Below are positions 60,601 through 64,000 of a stretch of 64,000 nt of DNA, piece by piece; position 1 is the stretch's first letter; every line of letters starts with the position of its first letter. The notes beneath the pieces are model-generated. The model ran no database searches and was not told where the DNA came from. It saw only the letters and a list, made by a program, of their open reading frames with translations. Source of the DNA: Pterois miles (lineage: Eukaryota; Chordata; Actinopteri; Perciformes; Scorpaenidae). The position numbers were made by a program, and so were the translations under genes. The stretch spans positions 13,433,501 through 13,497,500 of the forward strand of contig CAMQGK010000637.1 of NCBI GenBank assembly GCA_947000775.1, given 5' to 3'.

Positions 60601-63444
60601 TAGCTCTGCTGTTAACACGGCCTCCATTTACTTAAATGAAGACTTTTCTCTTTTTTGATTCTTCGTTCACCGTGGAGACATGTGAGATAAAGTTTTCTTC
60701 AAGAATTCAAAGTAACACAGTGATTATTTGATATACAGATGTTCATTTGGTAGTAGAAGTATTCCTTTAAGTAAAGTTTATGAGCTCTATATAAACCCCA
60801 GTAACAATTAATTAATCATTAATGGGAAACTGTTGAATACCAGTAGACAAACATTCTTGCAGTGCATTGACTAAAAACCTTTCCAGGTTACAAGTTCCTT
60901 TTTTTGTCTTTTTTACTAATTATTTGTAATCACAATATTAATTTTTTAGTTAAGATAACTGTTGTCATCTTATTGCTTCTGTCATCTTAAATAGACTGCC
61001 TTTATTCTCAAGGTTTTTGTTCAGAAGTACTGTATATACTCTTTTCTTTCTTTAGAAATATGCAGCTATGTGATATAAAGTTGTTTTCTTGGCTCCCTGT
61101 TAGATTTGTATACTGGACAGACTGGGGAGACAAAGCCTTTATCGGACGTGTTGGAATGGATGGAACTAGCAAAGCAGCTATCATCACCACCAAGATCGAG
61201 TGGCCCAACGGGATCACCATCGACTACACTAACGACAAGCTCTACTGGTCTGATGCTCATCTCAGCTACATCGAGTAAGTAGTCGGGAAGTGATCACAGT
61301 TTTTTTTTAACCTGCAGTAAATGCACTTGTAACTCTTTCATTTCCGTTGTCAGATACTCAGACTTGGATGGTCAACACAGACACACAGTGTATGACGGAG
61401 TTCTGCCTCATCCGTTTGCCCTGACTGTGTTCGAGGACTTTGTTTACTGGACTGACTGGAACACACGCTCAGTGGAGAAAGGCAACAAATATGACGGCTC
61501 TGGTCGCCAGGCACTGGTTAACACCACTCACAGACCATTTGACATCCACGTGTGTCATCCTTACAGACAGCCTGTTGGTGAGTTAAAATCTCAGACTCTT
61601 GTGTTCAAGAGCTTTTAGCTGTTTCTTATCTTGACATGTCCTCCTTAATTTGATTTGTAGTGCAGGGTGTTGACCTCAAGCAGAACAGTGTCTGACCTGA
61701 GATTGTTTGACCGACTGTGGCTCTTCCTCTGACAGTAAACAATCCTTGTGCGGTGAACAATGGAGGCTGCTCTCACCTGTGCCTAATCCGTCATGGGGGA
61801 CGGGAACACACCTGTGAGTGCCCCGACCATTTTCTCACTGTCCAAATAGGAGGTGTGACCAGATGCCTTCCCATGTGCACCAGCACCCAGTACAGATGTG
61901 CTAACAATGAACGGTTTGTCAAGATTTCTTCTTGTTGTGATATTTTTATGTGATGTACAGTATTTTAGACAGGACATATTATGCTTTAGTGCTTTTCCCC
62001 TTTCCTTTAGTGTCCACTCCAAAGGGAGTCACTCTCTCCCACAGAAACGCTGCTCGTGAACTGCCCGACATGCCTTTCTTGAAGTCTTGCCTTTTCTTCC
62101 ATAAAGTAACACATTTGCATAATACATACCTACGGGCTAGTTTGCTATGCCCTCAAACAAAGCTAGTAAGAGCAGAGTCGAAAGAGTTTGGTTTGGTTAC
62201 ATTAAAGCATGTAAACAAGTATGCACCTGAAAATGAGCATAATATTTCCTCTTTAAACATTTAGGTGGACTTACTGTGATACATTAGCAGAACCACCATA
62301 AACACATTAGACAGCTGATAGGATGATTGGTTGTAATCTCTTGTCAGAGGGTTTGTTTAGTGTCAATATTCCAACTTGAGACTGGATTTCTTATTATCAC
62401 CCTTTTTATCACAAAAAGGTTTGTGCTACTTTCGTCCTGGCATTACTTTGTGTGTTTTTATTATCTTTTACTGTGCAAATAAGTCCTGGTAGTAGTATTT
62501 ACATTGGCAGTTCTCTTGCTCCATTCATCATCTGTAATTTCGTAACACATACAGTAAATTTCAGTTTCCTCTGTTTGAAATGAAAAACAGCACCCCCTGG
62601 TGTTTGCTATATAATATAATCCACCAAAATCCCTCTGTATTGGCACAAAATGTGCACATTTGTATAATTATGCCTGTGTGTAAAAAATAATGTAGTAAAG
62701 TGTAGTAATGATTTTTTTGATGTTAAATTCCTCACATGCCACATTTAATTTCTATGTCCTCTTACATTTATGCAACCTTTCGTAGAGTTGTAAATTCAAA
62801 GTGGTTAAAGGGAGTCAGGGAAACATTTTTGTGCAACACGTGCCACATATATTGCCCTGCCTCTGCTTCAACAGATGTATTCCTATCTGGTGGAAGTGTG
62901 ATGGTCAGAGGGACTGCAGAGATGGCTCAGACGAGCCCTCCACCTGCCCGGCTCGCCACTGCAGACTCGGCCAGTTTCAGTGCAATGATGGAAACTGCAC
63001 CAGTCCGCATTTCTTGTGTAACAGCAACCAGGACTGCCATGACAGCTCAGATGAAGACCCTGTGCTGTGTGGTGGGTTGTGTTCCCTTAACTCACTCATT
63101 GTAATAGCTGATATCAGTTTCATTAAAATGTAATCAGGCCTCACCTTTAAGTGTCTGTTTCTCATGTAAAAAAACAAGTTGACTTGTCTTCCCTCTAGCT
63201 ACACACCAGTGTGAAACCCACCAGTGGCAGTGTGCAAATAAGCGGTGCATCCCTGAGTCCTGGCAGTGCGACGGCGAGGACGACTGTGGCGATCAGTCGG
63301 ATGAAGACCCCGCCCACTGCTCCACCAGGACTTGCCGCCCAGGACAGTTCAAGTGCAGAAACGGCCGCTGCATCCCCCAGAGCTGGAAATGTGACGTTGA
63401 TGATGATTGTGGTGACAACTCCGATGAACCGTTAGAGGAGTGCA
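18576..63444 (+). CDS. lrp2: Low-density lipoprotein receptor-related protein 2 (megalin), N-terminal about 79 percent
   Basis: Megalin is a giant single-pass endocytic receptor on the apical membrane of absorptive epithelia (pronephric or kidney tubule, yolk and neural epithelia in vertebrates). It takes up vitamin-carrier complexes, lipoproteins, hormones and, in some tissues, morphogens. Fifty-five exons join in phase from the ATG at 18576 to a donor at 63445 with no stop, giving 10,996 nt. Human LRP2 has about 4,655 residues, so about 990 more (rest of LDLa cluster IV, propeller 8, membrane span, NPxY tail) lie right of the window. LDLa cluster sizes of 7, 8 and 10 before the fourth, and near-colinear sequence throughout, identify LRP2 and exclude LRP1. 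Nearly every LDLa and EGF exon is symmetric phase 1-1. No disabling mutation was found. Whether this is the lrp2a or lrp2b copy cannot be decided from the window. Confidence 0.97.
18646..23324 (+). other. lrp2 intron 1 (4.7 kb), no other gene seen
   Basis: It runs from GTAAGT to a TTGTTTAG acceptor. No exon, RNA gene or recognisable transposon was found. Several short open frames occur on both strands but none has protein-like composition or splice context. As a long first intron it is the natural place to look for regulatory elements, but I see no specific motif cluster. Confidence 0.7.
23325..27293 (+). CDS. lrp2: lrp2 exons 2-8: LDLa cluster I (7 modules)
   Basis: Exons are 23325-23432, 25159-25281, 25457-25573, 25971-26081, 26230-26343, 26456-26572 and 27150-27293. 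Each encodes exactly one LDLa module with six cysteines and the acidic calcium-binding C-terminus (DCVDDSDEHNC, DCEDGSDERQHC, DCSDGSDERDC, DCRDGSDEANC, DCGDRSDELNC, DCEDNADEKGC). The seventh is the divergent type found in megalin (HCPDGEDETNTTAGHNC). All seven exons are phase 1-1. The sequences follow human LRP2 modules 1-7 in order. Confidence 0.96.
23661..24010 (+). repeat. Dispersed teleost repeat, copy 1
   Basis: This shares long blocks with 24433-24800: TAATCACCT, a GAGTCCGCCAT block, and TTTCTACAGTAGCCC.GAATGGACAAA. The two copies are each diverged and each lacks parts present in the other, and a tRNA-derived SINE sits between them. No coding capacity; most likely a non-autonomous DNA element family. 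Confidence 0.7.
24024..24357 (-). mobile_element. tRNA-derived SINE (minus orientation) in lrp2 intron 2
   Basis: On the minus strand the element starts with a tRNA-like head: A box TAGCTCAGTCTGTAGGGAG at 24346-24328 and B box GGTTCAAGTCCC at 24302-24291. It ends with the tail CCCCACTGTGGGACTAATAA and an AAGG/TCTTC-rich terminus at about 24024-24066. The tail also occurs at 38740-38765, as expected for SINEs that share a 3' end with a partner LINE. The head is not a functional tRNA gene. Confidence 0.85.
24433..24800 (+). repeat. Dispersed teleost repeat, copy 2
   Basis: Second copy of the family at 23661-24010 (shared blocks given there). It additionally contains AACTGGCTCTAGATAGGGCC and a TTTTTGCATTGGTCACTGTAG segment that aligns with the shortened middle of copy 1. 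Confidence 0.7.
27384..33025 (+). CDS. lrp2: lrp2 exons 9-14: EGF pair and beta-propeller 1
   Basis: Exons are 27384-27503 and 28956-29084 (two EGF-like modules, the second starting DFDDCSMWGVCDQLC), then 29556-29725, 31866-32089, 32533-32739 and 32823-33025. The last four encode a six-bladed LDLR class B propeller with LIFSNGRDLLIGDIHG at its start, VDWVNNKLYVVE, GYMFFSDWE, KRIYWVDSRYDYIE and NAYFTDWTKMAV. In the LDLR family such propellers drive ligand release at endosomal pH. Confidence 0.95.
27640..28110. repeat. GGGCTGC...TTAGTCGACTAA repeat, internally duplicated
   Basis: Two related halves follow each other: CATGCTAAATTACTTATTTC at 27742 and CATGCTGAATGACTTATTTC at about 27917, each continuing with GAGCA(T/C)ATCTCTG(G/A)TAAA. 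Both halves begin GGGCTGCT and carry a GACTAAGATTTCTT motif. A related copy lies at 33405-33895. Probable non-autonomous DNA transposon remnants. Confidence 0.65.
33405..33895. repeat. Related copy of the GGGCTGC repeat
   Basis: It shares AATATTTAAAGTGGTGATTTT-like and TAGGGCTGC...TTAGTCGACTAA..ATTTCTTTGGTCGAGG blocks with 27640-28110. It sits in lrp2 intron 14. Confidence 0.6.
34071..37089 (+). CDS. lrp2: lrp2 exons 15-20: EGF module and beta-propeller 2
   Basis: Exons are 34071-34211 (EGF: NPCSVDRGGCEQICVLSHR), 34450-34653, 35230-35422, 35921-36046, 36597-36727 and 36952-37089. Propeller blades show DDAIFFSDTAKDIIYKQ, KNLYWTDPRYRSISVM, GYIFWTDWYRPAKIMRAW, MRLYWVDAFFDKIEHS and YAYFTDWRLGG. 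Most of the intron between 36046 and 36597 is a single MITE, listed separately. Confidence 0.95.
36098..36512 (+). mobile_element. TTAA-flanked MITE (piggyBac-like) filling lrp2 intron 18
   Basis: It is bounded by TTAA at 36098-36101 and 36509-36512. Terminal inverted repeats are TTAAAGAGGACCTATTATG and, on the other strand, TTAAAGAAGACCAATTATG. It has no coding capacity. It takes up about three quarters of the 550-nt intron. A second copy in opposite orientation is at 61964-62256. Confidence 0.85.
37177..41043 (+). CDS. lrp2: lrp2 exons 21-25: EGF module and LDLa cluster II (8 modules)
   Basis: Exons are 37177-37458 (EGF plus LDLa 1), 37584-37823 (two LDLa), 39796-39915 (one), 40458-40574 (one) and 40663-41043 (three). 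The eight modules carry SDE calcium-site motifs, for example DCHDNSDEVNC, DCFDNSDEHNC, DCGDSSDEADC and DCRDMSDERDC. The last is the WQW type (CPSWQWQCPGHSLC) ending NGADESPLC, as in human LRP2. Confidence 0.95.
37935..38240. repeat. Probable dispersed repeat in lrp2 intron 22
   Basis: The block with TTCAGACCTGAAATTAACATG, GTGATCGGATCACAGGTGGA and GACCACCTACTCAACTGACG looks to me like a known high-copy fish repeat. No second copy occurs in the window, so the call rests on recognition. Confidence 0.45.
38702..39330 (-). mobile_element. Probable 5'-truncated LINE 3' end
   Basis: Read on the minus strand, it ends in CCCCACTGTGGGATTAATAA and several TATTC tandem units, the same tail as the SINE at 24024-24357. 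The body includes AAGAGTTTGATGGCTGATGA on the plus strand, familiar from fish LINE 3' regions. No reverse transcriptase frame remains. Confidence 0.5.
41368..41382 (+). other. lrp2: Candidate 15-nt cassette microexon in lrp2
   Basis: A pyrimidine-rich acceptor (CTTGCTACTTTCAG) precedes ACGAGCCTTTGCCAG, followed by donor GTAGGA. It is phase 1-1 and would insert five residues (with the flanking base, NEPLP then D) between LDLa cluster II and the next EGF. The main isoform predicted here skips it and matches human spacing. It is prediction only. Confidence 0.3.
41718..42406. mobile_element. Non-autonomous hAT-like element with 8-bp target duplication
   Basis: Termini are CAGAGGTGTGGAC at 41718 and, on the opposite strand, CAGAGGTGGGACC ending at 42406. 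Flanks are TTAATTTC (41710-41717) and CTAATTTC (42407-42414), a 7-of-8 match to an 8-bp target-site duplication, the hAT hallmark. The subterminal regions are rich in ACTTG/CAAGT-type repeats. At 689 bp it has no transposase frame. Confidence 0.85.
42458..44472 (+). CDS. lrp2: lrp2 exons 26-30: EGF pair and beta-propeller 3
   Basis: Exons are 42458-42706 (EGF plus calcium-binding EGF, EDVDECNPPGLCSQHC), 43295-43506, 43636-43820, 43919-44147 and 44295-44472. Propeller landmarks are DRVYWSDTSQDRIW, RNLYWTDYVLETIEV, LMFWTDWGRNPRIERA, NLLYFADAYLDFIDYCDYNG and FVYWTDRYINRVMRAHKW. A hAT-like MITE ends 51 bp before the acceptor of the first of these exons. Confidence 0.95.
44686..48749 (+). CDS. lrp2: lrp2 exons 31-36: EGF module and beta-propeller 4
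   Basis: Exons are 44686-44814 (EGF: HCLRSPCSHICLLSAVG), 45669-45835, 46322-46465, 46641-46750, 48246-48423 and 48536-48749. Landmarks are QTIYWVEHP, GEIHRVKSDGTNRTEF, NLYYTNPATQSIEV, KLYWTDQGTESGIPAK and YLYFTDRNFEVIERV. The acceptor at 48245 (TTCTAAG) is not pyrimidine-strong but is fixed by phase and by the match to human LRP2. Confidence 0.93.
47379..47586. repeat. Nested 208-bp inverted repeat (hairpin) in lrp2 intron 34
   Basis: Outer arms: TTCTGGCAAAAAAATTGAAT from 47379 and its complement ending at 47586, continuing through GGCAACTGGACTTAGATTT on the left. Inner arms: AGATTTGGACTTAGACTAGT (about 47478) and ACTAGTCTAAGTCCAAATCT (about 47531-47550), flanking tandem CCCCACTAGACTAGT units. 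The left side also has a GAAGACGTTTCGCCCCTTATC loop segment. Confidence 0.9.
48836..51500 (+). CDS. lrp2: lrp2 exons 37 to part of 39: EGF module and beta-propeller 5
   Basis: Exons are 48836-49075 (EGF: NGCTNNMGVCEQLC), 49272-49460, and the first part of the unusually large exon 50953-51879 (927 nt). Landmarks are GFIYWCDFSSTVA, NLYFTNAFLTETYVEVLR, RYLFWADYGQNPKIERAR, GYVYWVDDSLDMIARV and IIWVDRNLKKVFQASK. The big exon runs without a break from propeller 5 through an EGF module into propeller 6, suggesting ancestral intron loss. Confidence 0.94.
50251..50823. mobile_element. TTAA-flanked MITE in lrp2 intron 38
   Basis: It starts TTAAAGGGATAGTTTAGTTG and continues TTTTGAAGTGGGG at 50251-50283. 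It ends with the complementary CCCCACTTCAAAATAACC...ACTATCCCTTTAA up to 50823. The TTAA ends and long terminal inverted repeats suggest a piggyBac-type MITE. It has no coding capacity. Confidence 0.85.
51501..52767 (+). CDS. lrp2: lrp2 part of exon 39 to exon 42: EGF module and beta-propeller 6
   Basis: This block covers the end of 50953-51879 (EGF: NPCREANGGCAHFCFALP, then the first blade) and exons 51983-52145, 52226-52384 and 52478-52767. Landmarks are RRIYFTQSSGAGASKISY, RRIYYSDYVNQSISSM, YMYWTDWGTHAKIERATLGG, RLYWADASL-QKIERSSLTG and FIYWTDWNTRSIYRANK. The last exon ends in the next EGF (CQQFNGGCSHICTP). Confidence 0.94.
53030..53472 (-). repeat. Dispersed teleost repeat (TAGGGCTGTCAA family), minus orientation
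   Basis: On the minus strand it begins TAGGGCTGTCAAGCAATTAA at 53472, has degenerate ATTAATC motifs, and continues through AACCCTCACAGGTACTGCAT and a GGGAGACTCGCGGGTACCC block. I recognise it as a high-copy percomorph repeat; it is in lrp2 intron 42. Confidence 0.65.
53552..58157 (+). CDS. lrp2: lrp2 exons 43-49: end of EGF and LDLa cluster III (10 modules)
   Basis: Exons are 53552-53752, 54223-54465, 54565-54690, 56140-56259, 56823-56954, 57575-57776 and 57862-58157. They encode ten LDLa modules, for example DCGDGSDELERVC, DCGDNSDEVGC, the glycosylation-prone NCYDNGTSDEQNC, DCGDMSDESPTHC, DCADGSDEPLSC, DCGDMSDEDQRHNC, DCADALDEHQNC, DCGDSSDEQSC, DCGDESDEVEHMC and DCSDNSDEKGC. The eighth module is split inside the domain by the intron at 57777-57861, as its phase-2 junction shows. 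The order matches human cluster III. Confidence 0.95.
53962..53988 (+). other. lrp2: Candidate 27-nt cassette microexon in lrp2
   Basis: An acceptor TTCCTTCCTAG and a donor GTGTGT flank 27 nt that read in phase 1-1 as GPKSDSNYV. It lies between the first and second LDLa of cluster III. Skipping it reproduces the human spacing (RVC then AFHTC), so it would be an optional insert. Prediction only. Confidence 0.25.
54104..54139 (+). other. lrp2: Candidate 36-nt cassette microexon in lrp2
   Basis: An acceptor ATCTTTGCATGCAG and a donor CAG|GTAAAA flank 36 nt that read in phase 1-1 as VPQLLSSFIALS. It sits in the same intron as the 27-nt candidate and could combine with it in frame. Prediction only. 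Confidence 0.25.
54880..55062. repeat. ATCGATTAATCG-rich MITE fragment
   Basis: It contains GCCGATTAATCGATAATGAA and ends ATAATCATTACAGCCCC, the end signature of a common fish non-autonomous DNA element. A related but less clear ATCGCAATAC-type segment lies at about 55430-55770. Confidence 0.55.
59215..61577 (+). CDS. lrp2: lrp2 exons 50-52: EGF pair and beta-propeller 7
   Basis: Exons are 59215-59881 (667 nt: GVNECTDPSIHHCDHNC, the calcium-binding EGF DINECAETPSVCSQVC, and the first blades), 61104-61274 and 61354-61577. Landmarks are YLIFSNRYYLRNL, KRLYWIDVSRRVIERM, RKLYWVDSFLDCLKV, FVYWTDWGDKAFIGRVGMDG, KLYWSDAHLSYIEYSD and FVYWTDWNTRSVEKGNKYDG. The acceptor at 61103 (CCCTGTTAG) is fixed by phase. 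Confidence 0.95.
60259..60769. mobile_element. Foldback MITE with about 80-bp terminal inverted repeats
   Basis: The left arm (60259-60341) reads TAAAGGAATACTGACACAAA through TTGAATTCTTGAAGAAAACTTT. The right arm (60687-60769) is its complement, AAAGTTTTCTTCAAGAATTC through AGAAGTATTCCTTTA. Arms are imperfect but align along their whole length. It has no coding capacity and lies in lrp2 intron 50. Confidence 0.85.
61736..63444 (+). CDS. lrp2: lrp2 exons 53-55: EGF module and start of LDLa cluster IV
   Basis: Exons are 61736-61913 (EGF: NPCAVNNGGCSHLCLIRH, then the first half of an LDLa), 62875-63071 (second half of that LDLa plus one more) and 63199-63444 (two LDLa). Four of the expected eleven modules of cluster IV are in the window; the last ends NSDEPLEEC at a GTAAGT donor. 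The remaining window (63445-64000) is AT-rich intron with no further exon seen. Confidence 0.94.
61964..62256 (-). mobile_element. Second copy of the TTAA-flanked MITE, minus orientation
   Basis: On the minus strand it begins TTAAAGAGGAAATATTATGC at 62256 and shares CTCATTTTCAGGT.CATACTTG, CTAGCTTTGTTTGAG and AGGTATTA blocks with 36098-36512. The far end (TAGACAGGACATATTATG near 61966-61983) has lost a perfect TTAA. It is in lrp2 intron 53. Confidence 0.8.
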
Positions 63445-64000
63445 GTAAGTAATCCACAGTTTCTTTATCCTCCAAGGACTCAGTCCCAGTCTGAGTTGCA
63501 GTAGAGTAGAAACTTATTGTAATCAAGGCACATATTACATCAAGTGTAACCCTTTGAACTCAGTAACAGAAATGGTCCACCAGTGCCCACATTGGTATTC
63601 TTGCTTATTTGCGTATATGTAATGCAATTTCTTGGAGAATCTTCAAATGCTTCATATCCCTAAATCTGTACAACCTAAGCTAAAAGGTTATGTAAGTCAA
63701 TAAACCAAAGTAATTGATAAAAGTATTGAAATTGTGTCATAAATTGAAAAAAATACAAAAATCTGATGTTTTTTCATAAAATTTTACTAAATAACCTCAC
63801 AAAACATATTGAGCCAACAGATTTCTAAATTTAGAAATATTAACAAAATATGTCTCAACACTTTATGTGATTTGAAATATGCACATTTTTTTAGTTTTTG
63901 AGATATCATTTATATGAGCAGATCTAGTGCAAAGGCCGTCAAGCGACAGCGACAAGCGATCAAAGACAGAGGCCTTAGCGTTCTGCTGCACAAAGAATGA

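Noticed and set aside
18576..63444. Identification of the large receptor as LRP1 because of its atp5f1b neighbour
   Set aside because: LDLa cluster sizes of 7, 8 and 10, the two propellers before cluster II, and residue-level colinearity fit LRP2; LRP1 starts with only two LDLa modules.

Overview
The window is vertebrate nuclear DNA and almost certainly comes from a ray-finned, probably percomorph, teleost. The genes have many short exons with GT-AG introns, the proteins are clearly vertebrate, and the introns hold many fish-type short repeats: a tRNA-derived SINE, TTAA-flanked and hAT-like MITEs, and foldback elements. No prokaryotic, viral or CRISPR-like system was seen.

Layout: (1) about 0.6-7.1 kb, minus strand: the 5' part of a type XXVIII-like collagen gene (signal peptide, one VWA domain, first Gly-X-Y exons), running off the left edge. 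(2) 7.1-9.7 kb: intergenic, with a degenerate tandem duplication. (3) 9.8-13.5 kb, plus strand: a complete 10-exon atp5f1b (mitochondrial ATP synthase beta subunit) with an OXPHOS-type promoter and a GC-AG intron. (4) 13.8-16.8 kb, minus strand: a complete 7-exon coiled-coil gene that I recognise as ccdc89, tail to tail with atp5f1b. (5) 16.8-18.6 kb: a divergent intergenic region with three tandem units, each carrying an inverted repeat. (6) 18.6-64 kb, plus strand: lrp2 (megalin). Fifty-five coding exons join in phase for 10,996 nt (3,665 codons plus 1 nt) and then leave the window inside the fourth LDLa cluster.

The lrp2 architecture matches tetrapod megalin module by module: signal peptide, 7 LDLa, EGF pair, propellers 1-2, 8 LDLa, EGF pair, propellers 3-6, 10 LDLa, EGF pair, propeller 7, EGF, and the first 4 LDLa of cluster IV. 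Megalin is an apical endocytic receptor of absorptive epithelia.

The genes are not a functional operon; their adjacency is of syntenic interest. The most checkable novelties are three in-phase candidate cassette microexons in lrp2, the linkage of an lrp2 gene to atp5f1b, the tandem inverted-repeat array between ccdc89 and lrp2, a nested hairpin in an lrp2 intron, a phase break in the collagen exons, and several MITEs that fill or abut lrp2 introns. I did not find a convincing new biological system.
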